This document shows positions 37,401-48,600 of a DNA stretch of 64,000 bases, in pieces (the first letter of the stretch is position 1; each line of letters opens with the position of its first letter). Origin of the DNA: Protea cynaroides (lineage: Eukaryota; Streptophyta; Magnoliopsida; Proteales; Proteaceae). A program made the translations under genes and the position numbers. The stretch lies in the NCBI GenBank assembly GCA_028583415.1, contig CM053269.1, forward strand, positions 43,451,016 to 43,515,015, written 5' to 3'. The notes under the pieces were generated by a model. That model worked only from the letters and a program-made list of their open reading frames with translations. It did no database searches and was not told where the DNA came from.

Positions 37401-40400
37401 GTGGTCATCCGTTAATTGACGCAGGGAGGTATCAAAGACAGGTGGGAAAGTTGATCTATCTTTCCCTCACTCATCCAGATAGTTGTCAACCCTAGGTGTG
37501 CATTATATGTAATATAGCAACAATAATTTTGCATATTTATGCTTATATGCGACATAAAAGCCATATCAATGCAATATGATATAATTATGCTAGAAATGAT
37601 CGAATATGAGAAAATCAACATATATTAAACAAAGCATAGGATATAAATAAACATATTCATCAAAAAACAAAGTAACAAACATAAATCAACTTAAGCTCAT
37701 GAAGTGTCAACAAAACTGATATCAAACATAAAGCATGATGTCACAAGGTGACAAGGCCTTGGCTAGGCATCCAAGGCAACGCTTGGGCAACCAAGGTGGT
37801 AGCCTTTCTTACATCAAACAAGGCAATCGCAAGCCTTGGGCCCAAAAGAACACCTGAACACCTAGGCGACACCTTGACAACTATGGTCCATACATTATAT
37901 GTGCTATTGGAGTTCATGCATGCTCCAAGGACTGGTCATTTGGAAGCTGTATATCACATCCTCATGTACCTGAAAGGCTGAAATCAAATCCAGGAAAGAG
38001 ATTATTGTACATTAAACATACACTTGAGGATTGGTGCAGACTAGGCTGGGTCTCTAACAGACAAGAGATCAACATCAGCTTACTGCTCCTTCATAGCTGG
38101 TAACTTGGTTGCTTGGAGGAGCAAAAAACCATAGTTGTCAAGGCGTCGCCTAGGCGTCCAGGCGTGATTCCAGGGCCTGGGCGCTTGGGCGCCTTATGAA
38201 TGTTGCCTGGGCGGTCGCCCAGCTCTCTGGCGTCGCCTAGGTGCCGCCTTGGGCGCCTTGGGGCGCCCGAATGCCCGGGCGATCGCCTTAGGCCTTATGT
38301 GTGTTTTTCCTTTTGATTTCGAATTTGCTTCACGATTTATTAGGCTAGGCAGGGAACAACATTTACAGGCAAGTACTTATTTATGACTAATATCATTTAA
38401 GTAAATGTTTACTTAAGATATTATTCATAAATAAGCAAATACCCCTATTTGAATCCAATAAAAATAATTTAAAATTCAAATTCCGAAGGATAAAAAGTCA
38501 ACCCTTCGGTTCAAGAACAAAAATCGTATTTTTCGGGTGCGGGGCGATTTTCAACTTCAAATGCTGGCTTTTTCCAAATATAAAAATTCCATAAATCTTA
38601 TTATAGTAAAGTATCACTAAAAACCAAGAGTGCGCCAAAAATAATATCTTGCTTTGATACCCAAAAATAATTTACATTCGGGCGACTTTTAACAGATTCG
38701 CGTACCTGAACAAGGTTTGCCGAGTGTAACTCCTTCATTATAACTTCAGTTCAAGCAATCTAGGATTTGTTGGAAAGCTGATTATATTAGCTTTGCAATG
38801 AATTTGAGATTGCTTGATCAATATATTAAAGGAGTTACACTCCGTAAAATTTGTTAGAAATAAGTAAATGTTAGTCATAAATACGTGTTGCCTCTTAACT
38901 CATTATTTGTTTCTTTGTTGTTTTTCTTATATTAATTAAGCTATGTCTTAAATGTTTATTTATGTAGAATGCTGCATATATATATAAACATTAATATAGC
39001 ATTAATATATTAAAAATATAAAAAAATACACTGGGAACACCTTGGTTGCCTAGGCGACGCCTAGGAGGCGCCCAGGATGGCCTCAAACGCCTTGGATTGC
39101 CTTGTCGCCTTGATAACTATGCAAAAAACAGTATATTGTTGCCAAGTCTACTGCAGAGGTAGAGTTTAGAGCAATGGCACACGGATATTGTGAACTGCCA
39201 TGATTAAAAAGAAGTTGATTCTGGGACTTAACATTGATAGCCATGAGATTATATTGTGACAATAAGGCTGCTATTAGCATAGCCCATGATCCTGAGAAAT
39301 ATTATTGCTCAAAACACATTAAGGTCAACCGGTACTTCATAATCGAGAAGAGTGACTCTCGGAGTATCTGCACACCATTTATGAAGATAGGAGACTAATT
39401 AGCTGCTCTATCAAGAAAAGGAATCGATTCCTCACTGTTCCATACTCTTTTAAGCAACCTGGGCATGTATATCTATTCCCTAGCTTGAGGGGGATTGTTA
39501 GAAAAATGGTACTTTTGGAAATATATGTATTGCTGTCCTATGGGGAATGTTAGCGTAATAAAATTGTACCCGTACACTGCTTTGACTTAGTCAAAGTAAT
39601 TAGTGCTAGTTTCTAGGACTTAGACTCCTATTAGTATGTGTACGCTTTCGTAAGAAGGCCGCCCAAATGTGGGACCGCCCCTCTGAGAAAGAGCAAGTTA
39701 GAATGGCATTCCTAGGTAGACCGTCTGATCTTCCCACGTTGAGCTCGGCTTGGCCCATTCGCCTGGCCAGCTATGCGCTGTATGTTCAATACCACTCCTG
39801 TATAGAGCATGCTGCTTCCGTTCGGATGGCGTAGATGGGGTGGCTCCCATAGAGAGATGCCTGGCGCTTCTTGCTCCTGCGTCTGTCCTCAGCTTGCATC
39901 GCACCCCCTCATCGGATCAGCAACATCTGATTAGTTCCACGAATCTCACTGCACTGACCATAGTAAACTCCTTCTCGTTGTACCGAAATAGAGGTCTGAT
40001 TTGAACGACCAGGTACAACATCACATTTGACACCTGAGGAAGGTACAACCCAACTATGAGGTACATCAGCAGGTGTTACAATAATACGTAGATGAGTTTT
40101 GGCTGGTACAACCACTTTATTGTCCACTTCTAATAAACGTGATTCACCCAATTCTGGATCATCTTCTAGAATCGAACTCCGAATTAGTTTAATAGTTTAC
40201 TTTATTAATTTCCTTTACCAATTAGGCTTGTTAGTTTCCTTTTCCTATTTTGAGTTTACTTTGTCTTTAGTTTGTGACTAGGACTCGGACTTGTACAGTC
40301 CTAAATCCTATCTAATAGTTGTTTTTGATTTTTATAAATACAAGCTATAAGGAGAGGAGTAGGACACACCAATTCTCTCCATCTTCTCTCATTTTCTATC

Positions 40401-42301
40401 TTGTTACATGGTATCAGAGCCAGGTTCCGACCCTAGGACCCATGGGTTATGGGCCCACAGGTCACATCGATTCTCTCCATCTATTATTTGGTTCACAATT
40501 ACCTATATTGTGCTGATACTACTAATTGGTTCACAGTAACCTATATTGTGCTGCTACTACTACTTGGTTTACAGTGACCTACTATGCTGTTACTAATACT
40601 ACTACTACTACTACTACTTGATGACAAAAAGGGTTTAAGACAACACAAATTAACAATCCCTCTTTGGTACAGGATCTTTGTACAGTCCAAGCCCAAATTT
40701 AACCTTTAACAACAAACAAGAGTAATTGAAATTGAACAAATAATTCCACAACTTCAGATCCGTCTGTAAGAATGCTTCAAAATTTGGGATCCTTGATCCT
40801 TAGGATATGAGGAACAATATCCTAGAAGATGAGCTTGATCCAATGGGTCGGAACAAAATTAATCTTGCCCGTAGGTTTCAAGTAGATATTTTAATAGAAC
40901 CACAATTGTATCACAGAAGTAAAATAAACTTATCTTATAATCCGGTCGTTGAACAAGCTTGAAATTGATAGGGAATCCTCTCAACTTCAATTGTGAACAA
41001 TTGTAGGGGTTTGAAGTCGATCAAAGCAGATTTGACACTCCTACAGAAGCAGCAAGCCTGCTGTACAAGGTACCGCCCAGGCTGTGCAAAGCTTCAATGG
41101 AGGTTTGATGGATTTTATCAAATCAGCAATAGAATTGAAAGTTTTGCAGTAATTCAGTGTCGCCTACTAGAGTGGAAGGATTAATAAATAAAGCAATGAG
41201 AGGACTCAAAGGAAGAATAAGGAATAATTGGTTGAGTCTTACAACCGTGGAGACCCATCTAGAAAAAATAGGAGTTTGCTCTCTTAATTTTTCTGGAAAA
41301 GTTCTAACTGCCACCAACCACTTCCTCTCTTATTTATAGCTTCGAAACTTTACAGATAAAATAGGAAAGAAATTAACTTTAGCGAAACTAAACTTCCTTT
41401 ATAATTTAGGAAGTTTCTAAAACAAGGAAATAGGAAAGTTTCCTGGAAAATAGGAAAGTAAATTCTTAGTCTCCAAGTAATTGAGACTTCCAACTATCTA
41501 TCCTATATTTTAGGAAACTAACAATGAAAATAAGCAAACTAAAAATAAGGAAACTAAATAAAAGAGTCCTATATACTGCTGTCGACTCTAATTAACAAAA
41601 TCTGACTAAATCTGGCTGGCGGTTTGATGTATTGACTAAGTCTTAAGTTGGGCTTGGCCCAACCAATTGCTTTTGGCCTCTTCTTCTATAAACTTGGCCT
41701 ACATCAGCTCCCCCCGGCTTGGAAACATTCATCTCTGACGAATGAATGAAAGACATGTAACGGTCATAAAAGTCCAGGACGATGCGCTTGAAGTCATCTT
41801 CGTGTATCCACGTTCTGTCACTACATGGGTGCTTTTTCCACTTGACTAAAAATGACTGGTAACCTCCACCATTGCGAGTCATTGTATACTTGGAGTCAAG
41901 AACATCTTCAATCTGGTCAGCGGAAGGAATAGCAAACTGTAGGAGATGTAAAACATGTTCTGTATCACTTTCGTCAAAATGATGACCCGTACAGAGAGTC
42001 AAATCAGCAACGTTGAAAATGTTACTGATAGCCATATCAGGTGGGAGCTCAAGGACATAAGTGTTGGCACCAATCTTCTTCAGCACCTTGTAGGGACCCA
42101 TCTTCCGTGGGTGTAGCTTGGTAGGGGTGAAAGTTTTGCCCTGACAGCCCGAGCCCGCCCAAAACCGCCCTGAACCCGGTCAGAGTTTAACCCGGCCCAT
42201 ACCCTGACAGGGCCCAATCAGGTTACAAGGTAATTTTTACCCTGTCAGGGTAAGGGCGGGTTAGGGTTGGGGCCTCGGGTAGAGCCCGGCCCGACCCTGA
42301 C

Positions 42302-42377
<76 letters not shown>

Positions 42378-42655
42378 AAATCAGATTCTAACCTTAACCC
42401 TAATTCCTAATCTCCATTTGTCTCTCACTTTCTCTTTCTCCTACCGCAGCCGATGACACTGTCTAAGAGCCACCATATCAGCGTCTCAGACTCTCGGCCC
42501 CATCGAATCTTCTTCTTCCTCTTCGTCGACAGCCTCATTTTAGGTATTTCTTCTTCTTCACTCTCTCTCTCTCTCACTCTGAAATCTGAATCTTTGTTAA
42601 GTCTGATTTCAGTCCCATCGGGTCTTCTTCTTCTTCTTCTTCTTCTTCTTCTTCT

Positions 42656-42686
<31 letters not shown>

Positions 42687-45600
42687 CTCTTTCCCTTTCT
42701 GAATCTTTGTTAAATCTGATTTTTTTTCACCCATTTTGATTCTGTTCGTTGGAGGTTCATAGATTCTCTCTCTCTCTCTCTCTCTCTTTGAATCATCTAT
42801 CTTCGTTAAGTCTGGTTTTTTTTTTTTTTTGACCATTCTGTTCGTTGGAGGTTTATACTTTATGGATTTTTCAGACCATTCTTCTGATCCTTGCATTGTA
42901 ATGGCTAAGTATTGTTTGTTTTACAGTTTCTTGGGTTCGGGTTCGGTAATCGGTATTGCTCTCTTTGATAATCATTCATGTCTTTTACTTATGAATATTT
43001 GGCATTTATAGGTTAAAATATTGAGTTCAGGTAAACCAGGGTAAACCCTACCCTGATTTAGGGTCAATCAGGGTAAACCCGGTCCGGCCCGGCCCGGCCC
43101 AATCAGGGTAAATCAAGGTAGGGTAAGGTTTGGTAATACCCTGTCAGGGTAGGGTAAGGGTTGAGGTTTTGTACTACCCTGACAGGGTAGGGTAGGGTTT
43201 GGGTTAGCATGAAAAATATTTGGGTAGGGTAGGGTTTGCAGATACCCGACCCAACCCGACCCTGTTTCACCCCTATAGCTTGGTAGCTTCGCCGGGAGTA
43301 AATCTTTTAGGAGTTATAAGAACCATTACCATGTCACCAGGTTTAAATTCCATGTATCGGCGATGACGATCTGCATTGGTTTTATATACTTCATTACTAA
43401 GCGCAATACGTCGCCGAGCATCTGAATGTACCTCCGTGATATGACGGAGAAATTCATCAGCTTCAATGCCTACACGCACTTGAGGTGGAAGCAACACAAG
43501 ATTAATAGGCCTCTTGGGTTGTATGCCAAGCACTATCTCAAATGGTGTACGGCTTGTGGTCCGATTGATGGAGCTATTATAAACAAACTCTACTATATCA
43601 AGAATGGAGAGCCAAGCCTTCTCATAATCATGAACTAGGCATCGGAGAAGATTACCCAAGCTTCGGTTCACTACTTCAGTTTGCCCATCTGTTTGAGGAT
43701 GGAAAGCAGTTGAGTAAAGCAACTTAGTATTTGTCTTCAACCATAATGTCTTCCAAAAATAGCTCATAAATTTCAACATCCCGATCCGACACAATAGTCT
43801 CGGCAGCCCATGAAGACGCACCACTTCCTTGAGGAATAGGACAGCAACATGCCGTGCATCAAAAGTCTTCCGACAAAGGAAGAAGTGTGTCATCTTTGAA
43901 AATTTGTCCACTCCCACAAACATGGAATCATATCGCTCCCTCGTGGATGGCAAACCGAGGACAAAATCCAAACTAATATGTAACCATGGTGAGTGAGGCA
44001 CCAGTAATGGTGTGTACAAACTAGAATTTTGCTTGGTGTCTTTAGCTAGTTGACATACACGGCACCGTTGGAATACATTTTGCACATCATGGGATAGGTG
44101 AGGCCAGTAGTAAAGATCTATAGCTTGTGCCATTGTCTTATCTTGCACAAAGTGTCCACTTAAACCACCTCCATGTAACTCCCGAATTAGGTACTAGTGC
44201 GTAGGTACGTCTTTGGAACACAAAAGCGTGTTCCCATAAACAAGTAGCCATCTTGCAAAGAGAATTTTGAGTCGGTCTCACCTTGCTGTAATTTCTGAAA
44301 CATAAGACAAAAATCTTCATCTGTCATGTACTCCCCTTTGATATGCTCAATTCCTGTACCTTGGGCTGAAAAGGTACTCACTGTATTCACTTTGCAACTC
44401 AAAGCATCTGCTACTTGATTCCCTTTTCCAGCTTTGCAATTGAGTGCAAAAGTAAACTCTTGCAGATACGAAATCCACTTAGCATGGTTATGGCTAATAG
44501 TCCTTTGTGAATTAAGGAACTTGAGTGCCTCATGGTCAGAGTATAAGACAAACTCTTTCCTTATGAGGTAATGCCTCCAATGCTTGATCATCTATACAAC
44601 AGCATAAAGTTCCAAGTCATAGGTAGAATACTTCTTCTTTGCTTCATTGAGTTTCACATTGTAGAATGCCACCGGATGCTTTTCTTGCATAAATACCCCT
44701 CCAATTACCAAGTGTGAGGCATCAGTAGCAACCTCAAACACATGATCAAAATCAGGAAGGTGAAGGACAGGAGATTCAGTTACAGCTTTCTTTATAAGGT
44801 GGAATGCCTTGGTGACCGCTGGGGTCCATTGGAACGGACCTTTCTTCGTCTTCATGCATTCTGTGATGGGTGCCATAACGGAACTAAACCCTCGTATGAA
44901 CCTCTAATAAAAGGAAGCAAGGCCGTGGAAACTACGAACCTCGGTGAAAGTTTTTGGGAGTAGCTAATTGGTAATGCTCTCTATCTTAGATGGATTAGCT
45001 TCTACCCCTTTTGAAGAGACAATAAAACCAAGGAAGACTACCTTGGGGAGCATAAAAGAACACTTCTTCAAATTCAAGTACAACTTGTCATCTTGAAGGA
45101 TCCTCATTACTCGCCGTATATGATCAAGGTGGTCTTTATGGCCTTTGTTGTATATAAGTATATCATCAAAGTAGACAACAAGAAACTTACCGATGAACAG
45201 TCGGAGTGTTTGAGTCATTACTCTCATGAAGGTACTAGGGACATTGTTAACCCAAAGGGCATAACCTTCCATTCATATAATGTGTCATTCGTTTTAAAGG
45301 CTGTTTTCCACTCATCACCGGGACGAATACGGATTTGATGGTAACCACTCCGTAAATCAAGCTTTGTGAAGATTGTAGCACCCGTCAACATGTCCAACAT
45401 ATTATCAAGCCGTGGAATAGAAAATCTGTATTTGACAGTAATTTTATTGATTGTTCTGCTGTTGATGCACATCCACCATGATCCATCTTTCTTTGGTGTC
45501 AAGAGTGCTGGAACGGTACATGGACTCATGCTTTCTACAATGAAACCCTTTTGCAACAATTCATCCACCAGTCTTTTGAGTTCTGCATGCTCTATAGGGC

Positions 45601-48600
45601 TTAGACGGTAGGTGGGAAGGTTCGATAACACCGAACCAGGGACCAAATCAATTGCATGTTGTATGTCCCTCATTGGTGACAACTCGTTTGGTAACTCATC
45701 TGCAACAAGATCTACAAAATCAAACAAGAGAGATCGAATGGGTGGGAGAAAGTTAGTTTTTTCAGGGGGTACAACTTCCCTAGCCATGAGGGCTATCATT
45801 ACACCATTTTCTTTACTTGTTTCTTTAAGGTCTTGTTGATTGAGTATCAATAATGGATGATCAGCTTGCTATCCAGCCTTTGATGATTGTCCCTTGCCCT
45901 TGTTCTTGCTATTGGTAGTTGGCTGGTCCTTTTTTAGATTTTGTAAGATTTGCTTACGCTTCTGTTGTGCAGCTCGCAATCTATTTTTCTCAGCTGGTAC
46001 ATTAAGAGGCTTCAATATCACAGGCTTCCCATCAACATCGAAGTAACATTAGTTCTTGGTGCCTCCAACCAACACATGATGGTCATATAATCATGGCCTT
46101 CCCAATAGTACATCAATTAATATCATAGGGATTACGTCACACCAAATTGTATCATTGTAGACCCCTGTTTGTAGTGGAATCAAACATCTTTGGCTTACTT
46201 CCAATGTGTTGCCGTTGAAAAGTGAGACCTTGTACGGTTGAGGATAAGTTTCAGCCTCTAGTTTGACATCTATCACAAAAGCTTGTGATACCACATTAAC
46301 GCTACTACCGCTGTCTACAATAATTTGAGCAAGCTTAGGACCACTAGACATGCGGATAGTAAAAATACAATGACGTTGCCAATCTTCCCCTTTCGATTCA
46401 GCCACTAATATCTGACTCACAACATGTATCCCAAGGGATTCTTCATCTTCTTCAAAATTATACTCTTGTTTATCACTTAGGGCAGCATTATCATAAGAAT
46501 CATCTTTTTGTGGTTCCCAAACTTGAGAATCAGCATTGACCTCCACAGAAGCCATTAGGGAATTGCCTTTCACCTTTCTTGGACAATCCCTCGCATAATG
46601 ACCATAGGCATTACAATGATAGCATTGAGTATTATTATTGGAAGCGATTGGTCATTTTCCCTTTTCAGTTACCGTGGGAGTAGGACGAGGAGCAGCCACT
46701 GTGCTCTTGGGATTTGTCATGGGTTTTTTGCTTTCATTATAATTTGGGTTATACCTTCTAAAGGTCTTTAGGAGCTCTTCAGCTTGAAAAGCTTTATCAA
46801 TACAGTCATTAAGACTAACAATATCAACCATCCCCAACTTTTCTCTAATCTCAGGTTGCAATCCTAAAAGGAACCGAGAAATCATCCGGTCATCACTGTC
46901 TCATGATCCAGTCCGTGCACATAGTTGGTCAAATTCATACACATAGTCTTCCATACTCATGGTTCCTTGTCAAAGATTATTCAATTTATCACGTAACCTC
47001 CTTTGGAAAGACCTTGGTAGATATTTTCTTTTAATTCCTCTTTCATCTCTTCCCAAGTAGCAGGTTCCATCCGTCTCCTTATGAGACTAGACTCATAATT
47101 ACACCACCAATCACGAGCGCCCTCCATTAGTTTGGAGCGAACCAATTTCAGCTTTTGTAGTTCGGAAAGATCAAACCAATCGAAATAGTCATCAAGGGCA
47201 TTCAACCAGTCATGAAAGGCTTGGGGGTCTTGTTTCCCATGAAACTCCTTAAGGTCCAGCCGTACCTTATGGGTTTGGTAATAGATATGATGGTCTTCAT
47301 AATCTTCATAGGATGGTTCTTGATATTCTTCTCTAGGGACTCTTTGAGCAGCCCTAGCAACACGTCTTGGCACTAGGTTGGCCTTAGGAACTTCTCTTCT
47401 AGGGGCTTCTATTCTAGCCAGCCTTGGATTTTCCCGTTCCTCCAAATTATTTATTCTTCCGTCCATATTATCTAACTTTGCATCTATTTTGGCCAACCAT
47501 TGGAGAACCAAATTAATAAGGTCATTGGGGTTGTTGGACTGATTAGGAGAGCTCTATTACCAATTGATGGTAAAAAGGGTTTAAGACAACACAAATTAAC
47601 AATTCCTCTTTGCAATAGGATCTCTACACAATCTAAACCCAAATTTAACCTTTAACAACAAACAAAAGTAATTGAAATTGAATAAATAATTCCACAACTT
47701 CAAATCCGTCTGTAAGAATGCTTCAAAATTTGGGATCCTTGATCCTTAGGATATGAAGAACAATATCCCAGAAAATGAGCTTGATCCAACAGGTGGGATC
47801 AAAACCAATCTTGCCCGTAAGTCTCAGGCAGATATTTTAACAGAACCAGAATTGTATTACAGAAGTAAAATTAACTTATCTCATAATCCGGCTGTTGAAC
47901 AAGTTTGAAATTGATATGGAATCCTCTCAACTTCAATTGTGAACACTTGTAGGAGTTTGAAGTCAATCAAAGGAGATTTGACACTGCTACAAAAGCCACA
48001 AGCCTGTTGTACAGGGTACCGCCCAGGCTGTGTGAAGCTTCAATGGAGGTTTGATGGATTTTATCAAATCAGCAATAGAATTGAAAGTTCTGCAGTAATT
48101 CAGTGTCGCCTACTAGAGTAGAAGGATTAATAAATAAAGCAACGAGAGGACTCAAAGGAAGAATAAGGAATAATTGGTTGAGTCTTACAACCGTGAAGAC
48201 CCAACTAGAAAAAATAGGAGTTTGCTCTCTTAATTTTTCTGGAAAAGTTCTAACTACCGCCAGACACTTTCTCTCTTATTTATAGCTTTGAAACATTACA
48301 GATAAAATAGGAAAGAAACTAACTTTAGAGAAACTAAACCTCCTTTATAATTTAGGAAGTTTCTTAAACAAGGAAATAAGAAAGTTTCCTGGAAAATAGG
48401 AAAGTAAATTCTTAGTCTCCAAGTAATTGAGACTTCCAACTATCTAGCCTATATTTTAGAAAACTAATAATGAAAATAAGCAAACTAAAATTAGGAAACT
48501 AAATAAATGAGTCTTATTTACTGCTGTTGACTCTAATTAACAAAATTTGGCTAAATCCGGCTGGCAGAAATCTGGCTGGCAATACTTGATGTATCGACTA

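Noticed and set aside
39909..40151. Open frame with COX2 sequence as a working gene
   Set aside because: It lacks the N-terminal half and the copper-site end, is in unedited mitochondrial form, and sits in a retrotransposon LTR; it is a nuclear copy fragment.
42609..42896. Lys/Arg/Glu-rich open frame
   Set aside because: Translation of CT and TTC microsatellites on the opposite strand, inside a hAT element.
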